A stretch of DNA of 5,300 bases from Thermodesulfovibrio sp. (lineage in GTDB: Bacteria; Nitrospirota; Thermodesulfovibrionia; Thermodesulfovibrionales; JdFR-85), in contig JALUAR010000216.1 in assembly GCA_027050975.1 (NCBI GenBank), forward strand, positions 5,019 through 10,318. The letters are read 5' to 3'. Under the pieces are notes generated by a model. That model did not search any database. It saw nothing but the letters and a program-made list of their open reading frames with translations, and was not told the DNA's origin. Of the stretch, positions 1-4,949 are shown in pieces. The position numbers and the translations under genes are program-made. Each line of letters starts with the position of its first letter. The stretch's first letter is position 1.

Positions 1-1161
1 GGATATGATAAAAACGGCAAAGAGATAAGCGGCGTATTGGAGGCCCCTGACCGGAAGTCCGCTCAGCTATCCATACGCTCTCTCCATATCCTTCCCTTTC
101 AGATTGAAGAGGTTGGAAAAAAGGGGCGTCGCTGGATTGAAAGAAAGCCGGACATTGGTTATCTCTTTTTCCAGATAGGCATAATGCTTAAGTGCGGTCT
201 GCCCCTGACAAGGGCCATAGAGGTTGTAATCCATCAGAGCCCCAAAAGAGGCATTACCGGGGTCCTCAACGACATCAAAAAAGAGATATCCGAGGGTAGA
301 AGATTCTCCGATGCACTGAGCAAGTATCCAAAACATTTTCCTGAGGTTTATGTAAATATGGTTAGAATCGCCGAGGCAACAGGAGGCCTGTCAGACCTTT
401 TGCTCAACATCGCAAAGCATGAAGAACAGAGAAAGGAACAGGAGGCAAGATTAAAAAACGCCCTTACATATCCGATGGTGGTTGCATTGATTGGCAGCGG
501 TATCGTCGGTTTTCTTCTGATGTATGTTGTACCAAAGATGATAAAGATATTTAGCTCAGTTGAGGTAGAGCTTCCTCTTTCAACCAGACTGATGATATAT
601 ACTGGAGCCTTCTTAAGAGATTATGGTATATATATTACCGCTGTCCTGGGTCTTGTGCTTGTCATCTTCTACAGATTCTATTATCATAAAAACGAGTTCA
701 AGGAACGAATAGACAGAATCCTCATAAAATTTGATCTCTACAAGAAATCACTCATGGCCAGACTCACGGAAATCCTCGCCTTCCAGCTTGGCGAAGGCAT
801 ACCGCTTATTCTGGCACTAAGGGCATCAAAGGGGATTATTCCCAACCTGGTATTGCAAAAAGAGATTGAAAGACTATCTACAGAGATAGAAAAAGGAAAA
901 TCATTTTCAGAGGCAATCCGACACTCCGTGGTATTTGATGAAATGTTCAAGGCCGCAATTACTACCGGAGAAAGCACGGGAGAACTGACAGGCTTTTTAG
1001 AAAAGATCTCCCATTACTTTCGCAAAGATGTCGAAAGGGTTACAAAAAGGGCTCTCTCTGTAGCTGAACCTGTAATGATACTGATACTGGGATTGATTGT
1101 AGGCTTTATTGTATTGTCGATAATGCTGCCTATATTTGATTTGAATCAGATGATAAAGTAA
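1..1161 (+). CDS. gspF: GspF, T2SS inner-membrane platform protein (5' end cut by window edge)
   Basis: Polytopic inner-membrane protein of the T2SS assembly platform. In the family it contacts the GspE ATPase and GspL and supports pseudopilus assembly. The frame is open from base 1. The codons before TTG 37 read GYDKNGKEISGV, matching the usual GspF N-terminus (Y-x-x-x-D-x-x-G-K-x-x-x-G-x-x-E-A), so the TTG is internal and the true start lies just left of the window. There are 386 visible codons against about 400 in the family, so only a few residues are missing. Two T2SSF repeats follow (residues from base 1): about 57-180, with CGLPL and AEATGGL, and about 257-381, with EGIPL and TTGESTGEL. 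Hydrophobic segments lie near 156-182, 198-226 and 354-380; the last carries the family signature around AEPVM and LPIFDLN. The stop is TAA. A 99-base gap separates it from gspG. GspE would be expected upstream. A type IV pilus PilC is the main alternative, excluded mainly by the neighbours. Confidence 0.95.
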   Translation, partial: GYDKNGKEISGVLEAPDRKSAQLSIRSLHILPFQIEEVGKKGRRWIERKPDIGYLFFQIGIMLKCGLPLTRAIEVVIHQSPKRGITGVLNDIKKEISEGRRFSDALSKYPKHFPEVYVNMVRIAEATGGLSDLLLNIAKHEEQRKEQEARLKNALTYPMVVALIGSGIVGFLLMYVVPKMIKIFSSVEVELPLSTRLMIYTGAFLRDYGIYITAVLGLVLVIFYRFYYHKNEFKERIDRILIKFDLYKKSLMARLTEILAFQLGEGIPLILALRASKGIIPNLVLQKEIERLSTEIEKGKSFSEAIRHSVVFDEMFKAAITTGESTGELTGFLEKISHYFRKDVERVTKRALSVAEPVMILILGLIVGFIVLSIMLPIFDLNQMIK

Positions 1162-1260
1162 ATCCGAATCCACAACAGGCATTGATAGAGCAAGCGGTAT
1201 GATCGAGTCTGAAGGGATTTGAATTTTGAGCAACAATAAAATAGAAGGGGTGAAGAGACT
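1162..1260 (+). other. gspF-gspG spacer, possible regulatory or RNA-processing region
   Basis: This is the only non-coding gap in the window. It contains no convincing ORF: the ATG at 1199 runs eight codons before a stop. I found no strong hairpin or U-tract terminator. Weak promoter-like pieces are present (TTGATA at 1182-1187, TTGAAT at 1219-1224, TAAAAT at 1237-1242) but none pair at 16-18 base spacing. A six-base direct repeat GAGCAA occurs at 1188 and 1228, which could be chance. The last 30 bases are A-rich (about 1232-1246) just upstream of the gspG ribosome binding site, a context that commonly favours initiation. Because gspG encodes the most abundant pseudopilin, a separate initiation or processing site here is plausible, but it is inferred only. 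Confidence 0.4.
1244..1253 (+). promoter_or_regulatory. Ribosome binding site of gspG
   Basis: GAAGGGGTGA resembles the full anti-16S complement AAGGAGGTGA and lies 7 bases before ATG 1261. It follows an A-rich stretch. It fixes the gspG start and shows independent initiation, since the upstream gene ends 99 bases earlier. Confidence 0.7.
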
Positions 1261-1704
1261 ATGAGGTATATCAGACAAAAAGATGGTTTCACATTAATCG
1301 AGCTTATGGTTGTGGTTGTAATTCTCGGTATCCTTGCAACCTTCCTGGTGCCCAAAATCATGAACCGGCCTCAGGAGGCAAAGGTGGTAAAGGCAAAAAA
1401 TGATATCAAGGCCATTGAGTCTGCTTTAAAGATGTACAAGCTGGACAATGGCTTTTATCCTACCACCGAACAGGGACTGAAGGCCCTAATACAGAAGCCG
1501 GATATAGAACCAATTCCAAAGAACTATCATGAAGGCGGATACCTTGACTACCCTTCTGAACCTGTGGACCCGTGGGGCAATAAATACATATACAGAAGCC
1601 CCGGTGAAGGCGGCAGGGAGTATGAAATTATAAGCTACGGAGCCGATGGAAAAGAGGGCGGAGAAGGTTATAACAGAGACATAAAAAACTGGGAAATACA
1701 ATAA
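1261..1704 (+). CDS. gspG: GspG, major pseudopilin of the T2SS
   Basis: Main building block of the periplasmic pseudopilus, which extends and retracts to push folded substrates through the outer-membrane secretin. It has 147 residues, about the family norm. The short leader MRYIRQKDG ends at G9; the peptidase site is G9|F10 with Glu at +5 (E14), followed by a hydrophobic helix at about 11-30. The globular part has the GspG signatures YPTTEQGL (66-73), DYPSEPVDPWGNKY (96-109) and the C-terminal loop SYGADGKEGGEG (125-136) with D140 after it. In family structures this acidic loop binds calcium and stabilises the subunit. The helix after the membrane part (AKNDIKAIESALKMYKLDNG, 45-64) is also typical. 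The start is supported by a good ribosome binding site and by the leader length. gspH begins 8 bases after the TAA. The DPWG and GADG motifs make a type IV pilin unlikely. Confidence 0.98.
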   Translation: MRYIRQKDGFTLIELMVVVVILGILATFLVPKIMNRPQEAKVVKAKNDIKAIESALKMYKLDNGFYPTTEQGLKALIQKPDIEPIPKNYHEGGYLDYPSEPVDPWGNKYIYRSPGEGGREYEIISYGADGKEGGEGYNRDIKNWEIQ

Positions 1705-1729
1705 AGGGGCTCGTGTTCAACGAAAGGGG
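1703..1729 (+). promoter_or_regulatory. Duplicated SD-like AAAGGGGC before the two candidate gspH starts
   Basis: AAAGGGG occurs at 1703-1709, 3 bases before GTG 1713, and again at 1723-1729, only 1 base before the in-frame ATG 1731. Each copy is followed by C. The first spacing is short but workable and the second is probably too tight, so GTG 1713 is slightly favoured. The first copy overlaps the gspG stop codon, so gspH initiation is likely coupled to termination of gspG. Confidence 0.5.
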
Positions 1730-2177
1730 CATGTTTAGAGAAACAGCCAGAAAATCTGTGACCGGGGGATTTACCTTTCTTGAGATAATAGTTGTGATGA
1801 CTCTTCTTTCTGTTACTCTCTTTGTGGTACTGCCCAAGCTCACTATACGTCTAATAGAGAAAGAGGATCCTGTTGTAAGACTGTTAAACAATGTACTGTC
1901 GGAAGCATTAAATGATGCCAAGTTGAAAAAGGAGCCTGTTGAAATAAAATTTATCCTTGGTAGCAGCAATTTCACTCTTATGAAGGAAAGATATCAACTA
2001 CCGGATGGGATCGAAATTGTCAGAGCACGAATCAACGACAGGGAGGCCGAGGGGCTGCAATTTGCCGTCAGAGTATATCCAGACGGCATCTGCGATTACT
2101 TCGACTTCACGCTTACGGACAAAAGGCAGCTTCTAAGCAAACCTCTCTTGTGTAAGGTAGAGGTAAGGAGTCAATGA
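1713..2177 (+). CDS. gspH: GspH, minor pseudopilin of the T2SS
   Basis: Minor pseudopilin expected to sit below the GspI-GspJ-GspK tip and join it to the GspG shaft. It has 154 residues from GTG 1713. The leader is 19 residues, cut at G19|F20 with Glu at +5 (E24) in TGGFTFLEIIVV; a hydrophobic helix runs to about residue 41. The globular domain is divergent, but the C-terminal pattern LQFAVRVYPDGICDYFDFTL (115-134) fits the beta-strand and 'F-x-PDG' signature of GspH/FimT proteins. ATG 1731 would give a 13-residue leader and is the main alternative start. C127 and C147 are the only cysteines. Position and leader identify it better than overall similarity does. The stop TGA overlaps the gspI start in ATGA, and the gene follows gspG by 8 bases. 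Confidence 0.88.
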   Translation: MFNERGMFRETARKSVTGGFTFLEIIVVMTLLSVTLFVVLPKLTIRLIEKEDPVVRLLNNVLSEALNDAKLKKEPVEIKFILGSSNFTLMKERYQLPDGIEIVRARINDREAEGLQFAVRVYPDGICDYFDFTLTDKRQLLSKPLLCKVEVRSQ

Positions 2178-2527
2178 ACAGGGTCTTTCTTTCAAAAAAA
2201 GGCTTTACATTGCTTGAGGTTTTGATAGCTACTGTTGTTCTTGCCATCTCTTTGTCCGGGGTCTATTTGCTGATAAAGACAAATATAACCAATGCCGGTT
2301 ATGTCCACAACAAATTAGAGCTATATAAGGCTGGTAGCGAGCTGTTATATAAACTCTACCTCTCCAGGGAAGAGATTGAAACTACTGGTTATTACAGAAA
2401 TTCAGATACATATGAGGGGATAATGTTTAAGATTGATAAAAAGGCTCTTGGATTCATGAATATATATGAATACACCATCTATGTTAAAAAGGACGGAACC
2501 GAGGTTGCATACCATTTTTACAAGTAA
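2174..2527 (+). CDS. gspI: GspI, minor pseudopilin of the T2SS
   Basis: Minor pseudopilin that in the family nucleates the tip complex with GspJ and GspK through their N-terminal helices. It has 117 residues, close to the usual length. The leader MNRVFLSKKG is cut at G10|F11, with Glu at +5 (E15) in FTLLEVLIATVVLAIS. The hydrophobic helix spans about 11-34. A second conserved helix follows: YKAGSELLYKLYLS (51-64) corresponds to the family 'A-x-N-L-L-x-E-L' segment. The small C-terminal beta domain ends in IYEYTIYVKKDGTEVAYHFY (97-116). The start is well supported by TAAGGAG at 2164-2170 just upstream and by the ATGA overlap with gspH, which suggests coupling. The 3' end overlaps the start region of gspJ. 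Confidence 0.92.
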   Translation: MNRVFLSKKGFTLLEVLIATVVLAISLSGVYLLIKTNITNAGYVHNKLELYKAGSELLYKLYLSREEIETTGYYRNSDTYEGIMFKIDKKALGFMNIYEYTIYVKKDGTEVAYHFYK

Positions 2528-3035
2528 AGGCCTAACCTTGTTAGAGGTACTGATAGCCATCACCATGAGTGCCATTATATTGCTGGGGCTTTACTCCGCA
2601 ATAACTACATCCCTGAGCACTGACAAGGCTCTCCATAATAGGATGATAGGGGTAAGAGAGTATGTTAAACTGGCAGAACTCTTCCAGCGGGACATCAGGT
2701 CCATGATCTCTACTCCTCTGTTAAGGAAAACCATATATGGTTCAGAACTCCTGTTTTCCACCACTCACTCTCTAATGTATAGTTCTACTCGTCCCGTAAA
2801 GGTGCGATACTTTATAGAACGTATTGATGGTGTTAATTATCTTATACGTGAAGAAATGGATGAAAAGGGAGACCACAGTATAAGCATCCGACTTCTTGAT
2901 GAGGTTGAAGATCTGAAATTTCTGGGTGACTCTAAACAGGGATGGATTGAAAAAATTCTTCCACAAAGAAGCCTTAAAATGGTCTATTCCTATAAAGGCA
3001 AAGAGTGGGAGATAATATCAGGGAGGCTCATTTGA
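2505..3035 (+). CDS. gspJ: GspJ, minor pseudopilin of the T2SS (start uncertain)
   Basis: Minor pseudopilin of the tip complex, bridging GspI and GspK. From TTG 2505 it has 176 residues. The leader MHTIFTSKG is cut at G9|L10, with Glu at +5 (E14) in LTLLEVLIAITMSAIILLGL. Leu rather than Phe at +1 is uncommon but tolerated by prepilin peptidases. The globular domain has GspJ-like features: the helix around ELFQRDIRSMIS (58-69), the strand VKVRYFIER (98-106) followed by YLIREEMD, then LLDEVEDLKFLG (130-141), W147 and a final strand ending near WEII. ATG 2466 (leader 22) and ATG 2481 (leader 17) are in frame but lack an SD and overlap gspI by 62 and 47 bases. TTG 2505 has AAAAAGGA at 2486-2493 upstream, at a long spacing, and a 9-residue leader like its neighbours. 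Identity is firm and the start is not. Confidence 0.9.
   Translation: MHTIFTSKGLTLLEVLIAITMSAIILLGLYSAITTSLSTDKALHNRMIGVREYVKLAELFQRDIRSMISTPLLRKTIYGSELLFSTTHSLMYSSTRPVKVRYFIERIDGVNYLIREEMDEKGDHSISIRLLDEVEDLKFLGDSKQGWIEKILPQRSLKMVYSYKGKEWEIISGRLI
3020..3026 (+). promoter_or_regulatory. Ribosome binding site deciding the gspK start
   Basis: AGGGAGG is a near-consensus SD lying 5 bases before TTG 3032. It sits inside the end of gspJ and downstream of the alternative GTG 3005, so it supports only the TTG start. The TTG overlaps the gspJ stop codon (TTGA). Confidence 0.75.
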
Positions 3036-3871
3036 ATATTAAGGGGTCAGTACTGGTAATTGTTCTGCTGATGATCTCCGGTATACTGTCAGTGGTTCTG
3101 CTAAGGGGAGAAAGTGTGCTGGCTGAGTATAAAGAGGTTACCCGTCTTCAGGATAGCCTGCAGAGCTATGTTTATTGCTCAACTACAATAAAGGGGCTTG
3201 CAAAGGTACTGGAAGAGGATGACAACTATTATGATGCTCCTGATGAACTCTGGGCATCTGTTTCATCCATACCGACGGCTGATGGCTATGTCTCGATAAC
3301 TGTTATCCCTCTGAACAGTAAAATATCCCTTCTCTCGCTTGTCTCTAACAACAAAAGCCTTGAAGATCGTATCGAGAGAGCATTCAATGCTTTGGGTATT
3401 GATATCAATATAGACACACTTAAATCCTCTTTTGAAAAAAAACCTCCTTACAGCATAGGTGAACTAAGATTCAGAGAAAATATTTCCGAAGAGTTTCTTA
3501 GTACCCATGTCCTTTCCAAATTCACTGTAGAGGAAACAAAGGGAAAGCTGAACATCAACTTTGCTGACAAAGAGGTGATATCAGCCTATCTTCCTGAGTT
3601 AGAGGCATATGTTGATGACATTATAAGCTACAGATCCAACACTCCTTTTAAAGACGTATCAGAACTTAGAAGGGTTCCCGGGATAACGGACGACATCTAC
3701 CTGCAAGTACAACCCTTTATAACGGTAAAAAGCTCTGTCTTTTATGTTTATGTTGAATCCCTGGTCCGAAACACTCTATCCTCCGCATCCGCGGTTATTA
3801 AGCGCACAGATGGTAAGGTGAAGATTATAAAGTACTTCGAAGGAAAGAAGGAGTATTATGCCTCTGGATAA
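3032..3871 (+). CDS. gspK: GspK, tip minor pseudopilin of the T2SS
   Basis: Large minor pseudopilin that caps the pseudopilus tip with GspI and GspJ. It has 279 residues from TTG 3032, a little below the usual 300 or more. The leader is MNIKG, cut at G5|S6, followed by the hydrophobic helix VLVIVLLMISGILSVVLL (7-24). As is typical of GspK, there is no Glu at +5. Family signatures follow: YYDAPDELWA (66-75), the motif GKLNINFADKEVISAYLPE (171-189) with the 'K-x-N-I-N' core, then YRSNTPFKDVSELRRVPGI (200-218), a helix-hairpin-helix/SAM-like domain. The first 'N-L-N' motif expected near 92-103 is degenerate (NSKISLLSL). A longer frame starts at GTG 3005, but it has no SD and adds charged residues to the leader. 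The TTGA overlap with gspJ suggests coupling; the 3' end overlaps gspL by 14 bases. Confidence 0.93.
   Translation: MNIKGSVLVIVLLMISGILSVVLLRGESVLAEYKEVTRLQDSLQSYVYCSTTIKGLAKVLEEDDNYYDAPDELWASVSSIPTADGYVSITVIPLNSKISLLSLVSNNKSLEDRIERAFNALGIDINIDTLKSSFEKKPPYSIGELRFRENISEEFLSTHVLSKFTVEETKGKLNINFADKEVISAYLPELEAYVDDIISYRSNTPFKDVSELRRVPGITDDIYLQVQPFITVKSSVFYVYVESLVRNTLSSASAVIKRTDGKVKIIKYFEGKKEYYASG
3848..3853 (+). promoter_or_regulatory. Ribosome binding site of gspL
   Basis: AAGGAG lies 4 bases before ATG 3858, inside the last codons of gspK. It supports the ATG start and the 14-base overlap between the two genes. Confidence 0.75.
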
Positions 3872-4949
3872 GATAGTCTTCCTGGATCAAGAGAGATTAT
3901 ATGTTGTCCGGCGATCTGATGGTGATTTCGAAAAGGATACACTTTCCCTGGCAGATCATTTAGAGATTGACAGGGGTTACATACTTGTGTTGCCTGACTC
4001 TTTTGTAAATCTCATATATACGGACCTTACCCCTGTAAAAAGAAAGAGAGTTAGAGAGATGGTAATGTTATATCTCAACAGCCTCTATCCAGAAGGAACC
4101 GTGTCTGAACAAGACTTCGGATATATTCCCTCTACGCCAGTTATTGCATATCTCTTTACTGACAGATTAAAGGAGCTTCTTGAAAGGTATCCCGCCCTAT
4201 TTCAACAAGCAAGGGCGGTTACTACACCATCCTTAATCTTCCTTGCTTCTGAAAGGTCTCCTTTTATTTTAACACTAAATGATACGGTGTTAATCAAAAA
4301 AGAGGATGACTTTATTCATATAATAGGAGAGATAGAGGAATATGATTCATTTGACATAACCCGCCATCTGAGCATTGGAAAGGATGGTCATGAAGAGCTT
4401 ATAGAAAGGCTACGGGCGTATTTAGAAGAGGGAAAGAATCTACAATCCCTTGATCTGAACCTTTCGGCAACCTCAAAGGAATCATCTCCGGTCAGGTCTC
4501 TGAGAACAGACATGATCTTTCTGGGAGCAATTTATCTGGCTTTTGTTATTGCCCTGGTACTATCACTCATACCCTATACAAAGGATATAAAGGCATACAA
4601 AAGCGGCATAGATATCATTTACAAAGGGTTAAAGATACAAAATACAAACGACCCTTACGGAATGCTCATTTTCAAACTGGACAGATTAAAAAAGGAGACA
4701 TATGAGTATCCTAAACCGTTAAACGTTCTGACAGCAGTCAGCGAATCCTTTGACAAAAACTCTCAGATAACAAAGCTGATTGCCAATTTTGATTTGATAA
4801 AAATTAAAGGGACTACCGACAGCCTCAGATCTTTAGAGAAAGCTTCTCATGCACTGGAACTCAAATTAGGAATCAAATTCGACACGGAATCGGCAAAGGT
4901 TAGAAATGGTAAAGTGAACTTTGTAATTGTTGGCAGGGTAAGAAAATGA
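3858..4949 (+). CDS. gspL: GspL, T2SS inner-membrane platform protein that recruits GspE
   Basis: Bitopic protein whose cytoplasmic domain recruits the GspE ATPase and whose periplasmic domain pairs with GspM. It has 363 residues, somewhat shorter than many GspL. A cytoplasmic domain (about 1-215) of alternating strands and helices is compatible with the actin-like fold known for GspL, though I see no sharply diagnostic motif in it. One membrane segment lies at about 218-239 (core IFLGAIYLAFVIALVLSLIP). It is followed by a helical stretch (240-285) and a C-terminal alpha/beta domain (about 287-363) with the pattern PLNVLTAVSE...LIKIKGTT...KVNFVIVGRV, fitting the ferredoxin-like GspL/PilN periplasmic fold. 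The assignment depends on this topology plus position between gspK and gspM. The start is supported by AAGGAG; the stop TGA overlaps the gspM start in ATGA. Confidence 0.88.
   Translation: MPLDKIVFLDQERLYVVRRSDGDFEKDTLSLADHLEIDRGYILVLPDSFVNLIYTDLTPVKRKRVREMVMLYLNSLYPEGTVSEQDFGYIPSTPVIAYLFTDRLKELLERYPALFQQARAVTTPSLIFLASERSPFILTLNDTVLIKKEDDFIHIIGEIEEYDSFDITRHLSIGKDGHEELIERLRAYLEEGKNLQSLDLNLSATSKESSPVRSLRTDMIFLGAIYLAFVIALVLSLIPYTKDIKAYKSGIDIIYKGLKIQNTNDPYGMLIFKLDRLKKETYEYPKPLNVLTAVSESFDKNSQITKLIANFDLIKIKGTTDSLRSLEKASHALELKLGIKFDTESAKVRNGKVNFVIVGRVRK

Noticed and set aside
67..336. Minus-strand open frame of 89 codons inside gspF
   Set aside because: It lies opposite a well-conserved coding region, resembles no family I recognise, and is explained as a shadow of gspF.
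1160..1220. AAATCC (1160-1165) and GGATTT (1215-1220) as an inverted repeat, and GAGCAA repeated at 1188 and 1228
   Set aside because: Six-base arms with a loop of about 49 bases, and a six-base direct repeat, are expected by chance in AT-rich DNA. There is no U-tract, so this is not a terminator.
1199..1222. Tiny ORF from ATG 1199 in the spacer as a leader peptide
   Set aside because: It has eight codons, no SD and no regulatory codon run or attenuator hairpin.
1182..1242. Possible sigma-70 promoter in the gspF-gspG spacer
   Set aside because: TTGATA and TTGAAT are present, but no good -10 box lies 16-18 bases downstream; TAAAAT at 1237 is only 12 bases after TTGAAT. It is too weak to annotate as a promoter.
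738..1361. Three overlapping minus-strand open frames across the end of gspF, the spacer and the start of gspG
   Set aside because: They overlap one another and conserved plus-strand domains. Their products are low-complexity (Ser/Ile or Tyr/Gln rich) with no recognisable features.
1486..1975. Minus-strand open frames opposite gspG and gspH
   Set aside because: They are antisense to confirmed pseudopilin genes and show no recognisable motif.
2772..2966. Minus-strand open frame of 64 codons opposite gspJ
   Set aside because: It is a short shadow of gspJ with no SD or recognisable product.
1261..3871. Reading the pilin-like gene group as a type IV pilus or a competence pseudopilus
   Set aside because: The GspG-specific DPWG and GADG-loop motifs, a GspK with its Glu-less leader, and downstream GspL/GspM together specify a T2SS.
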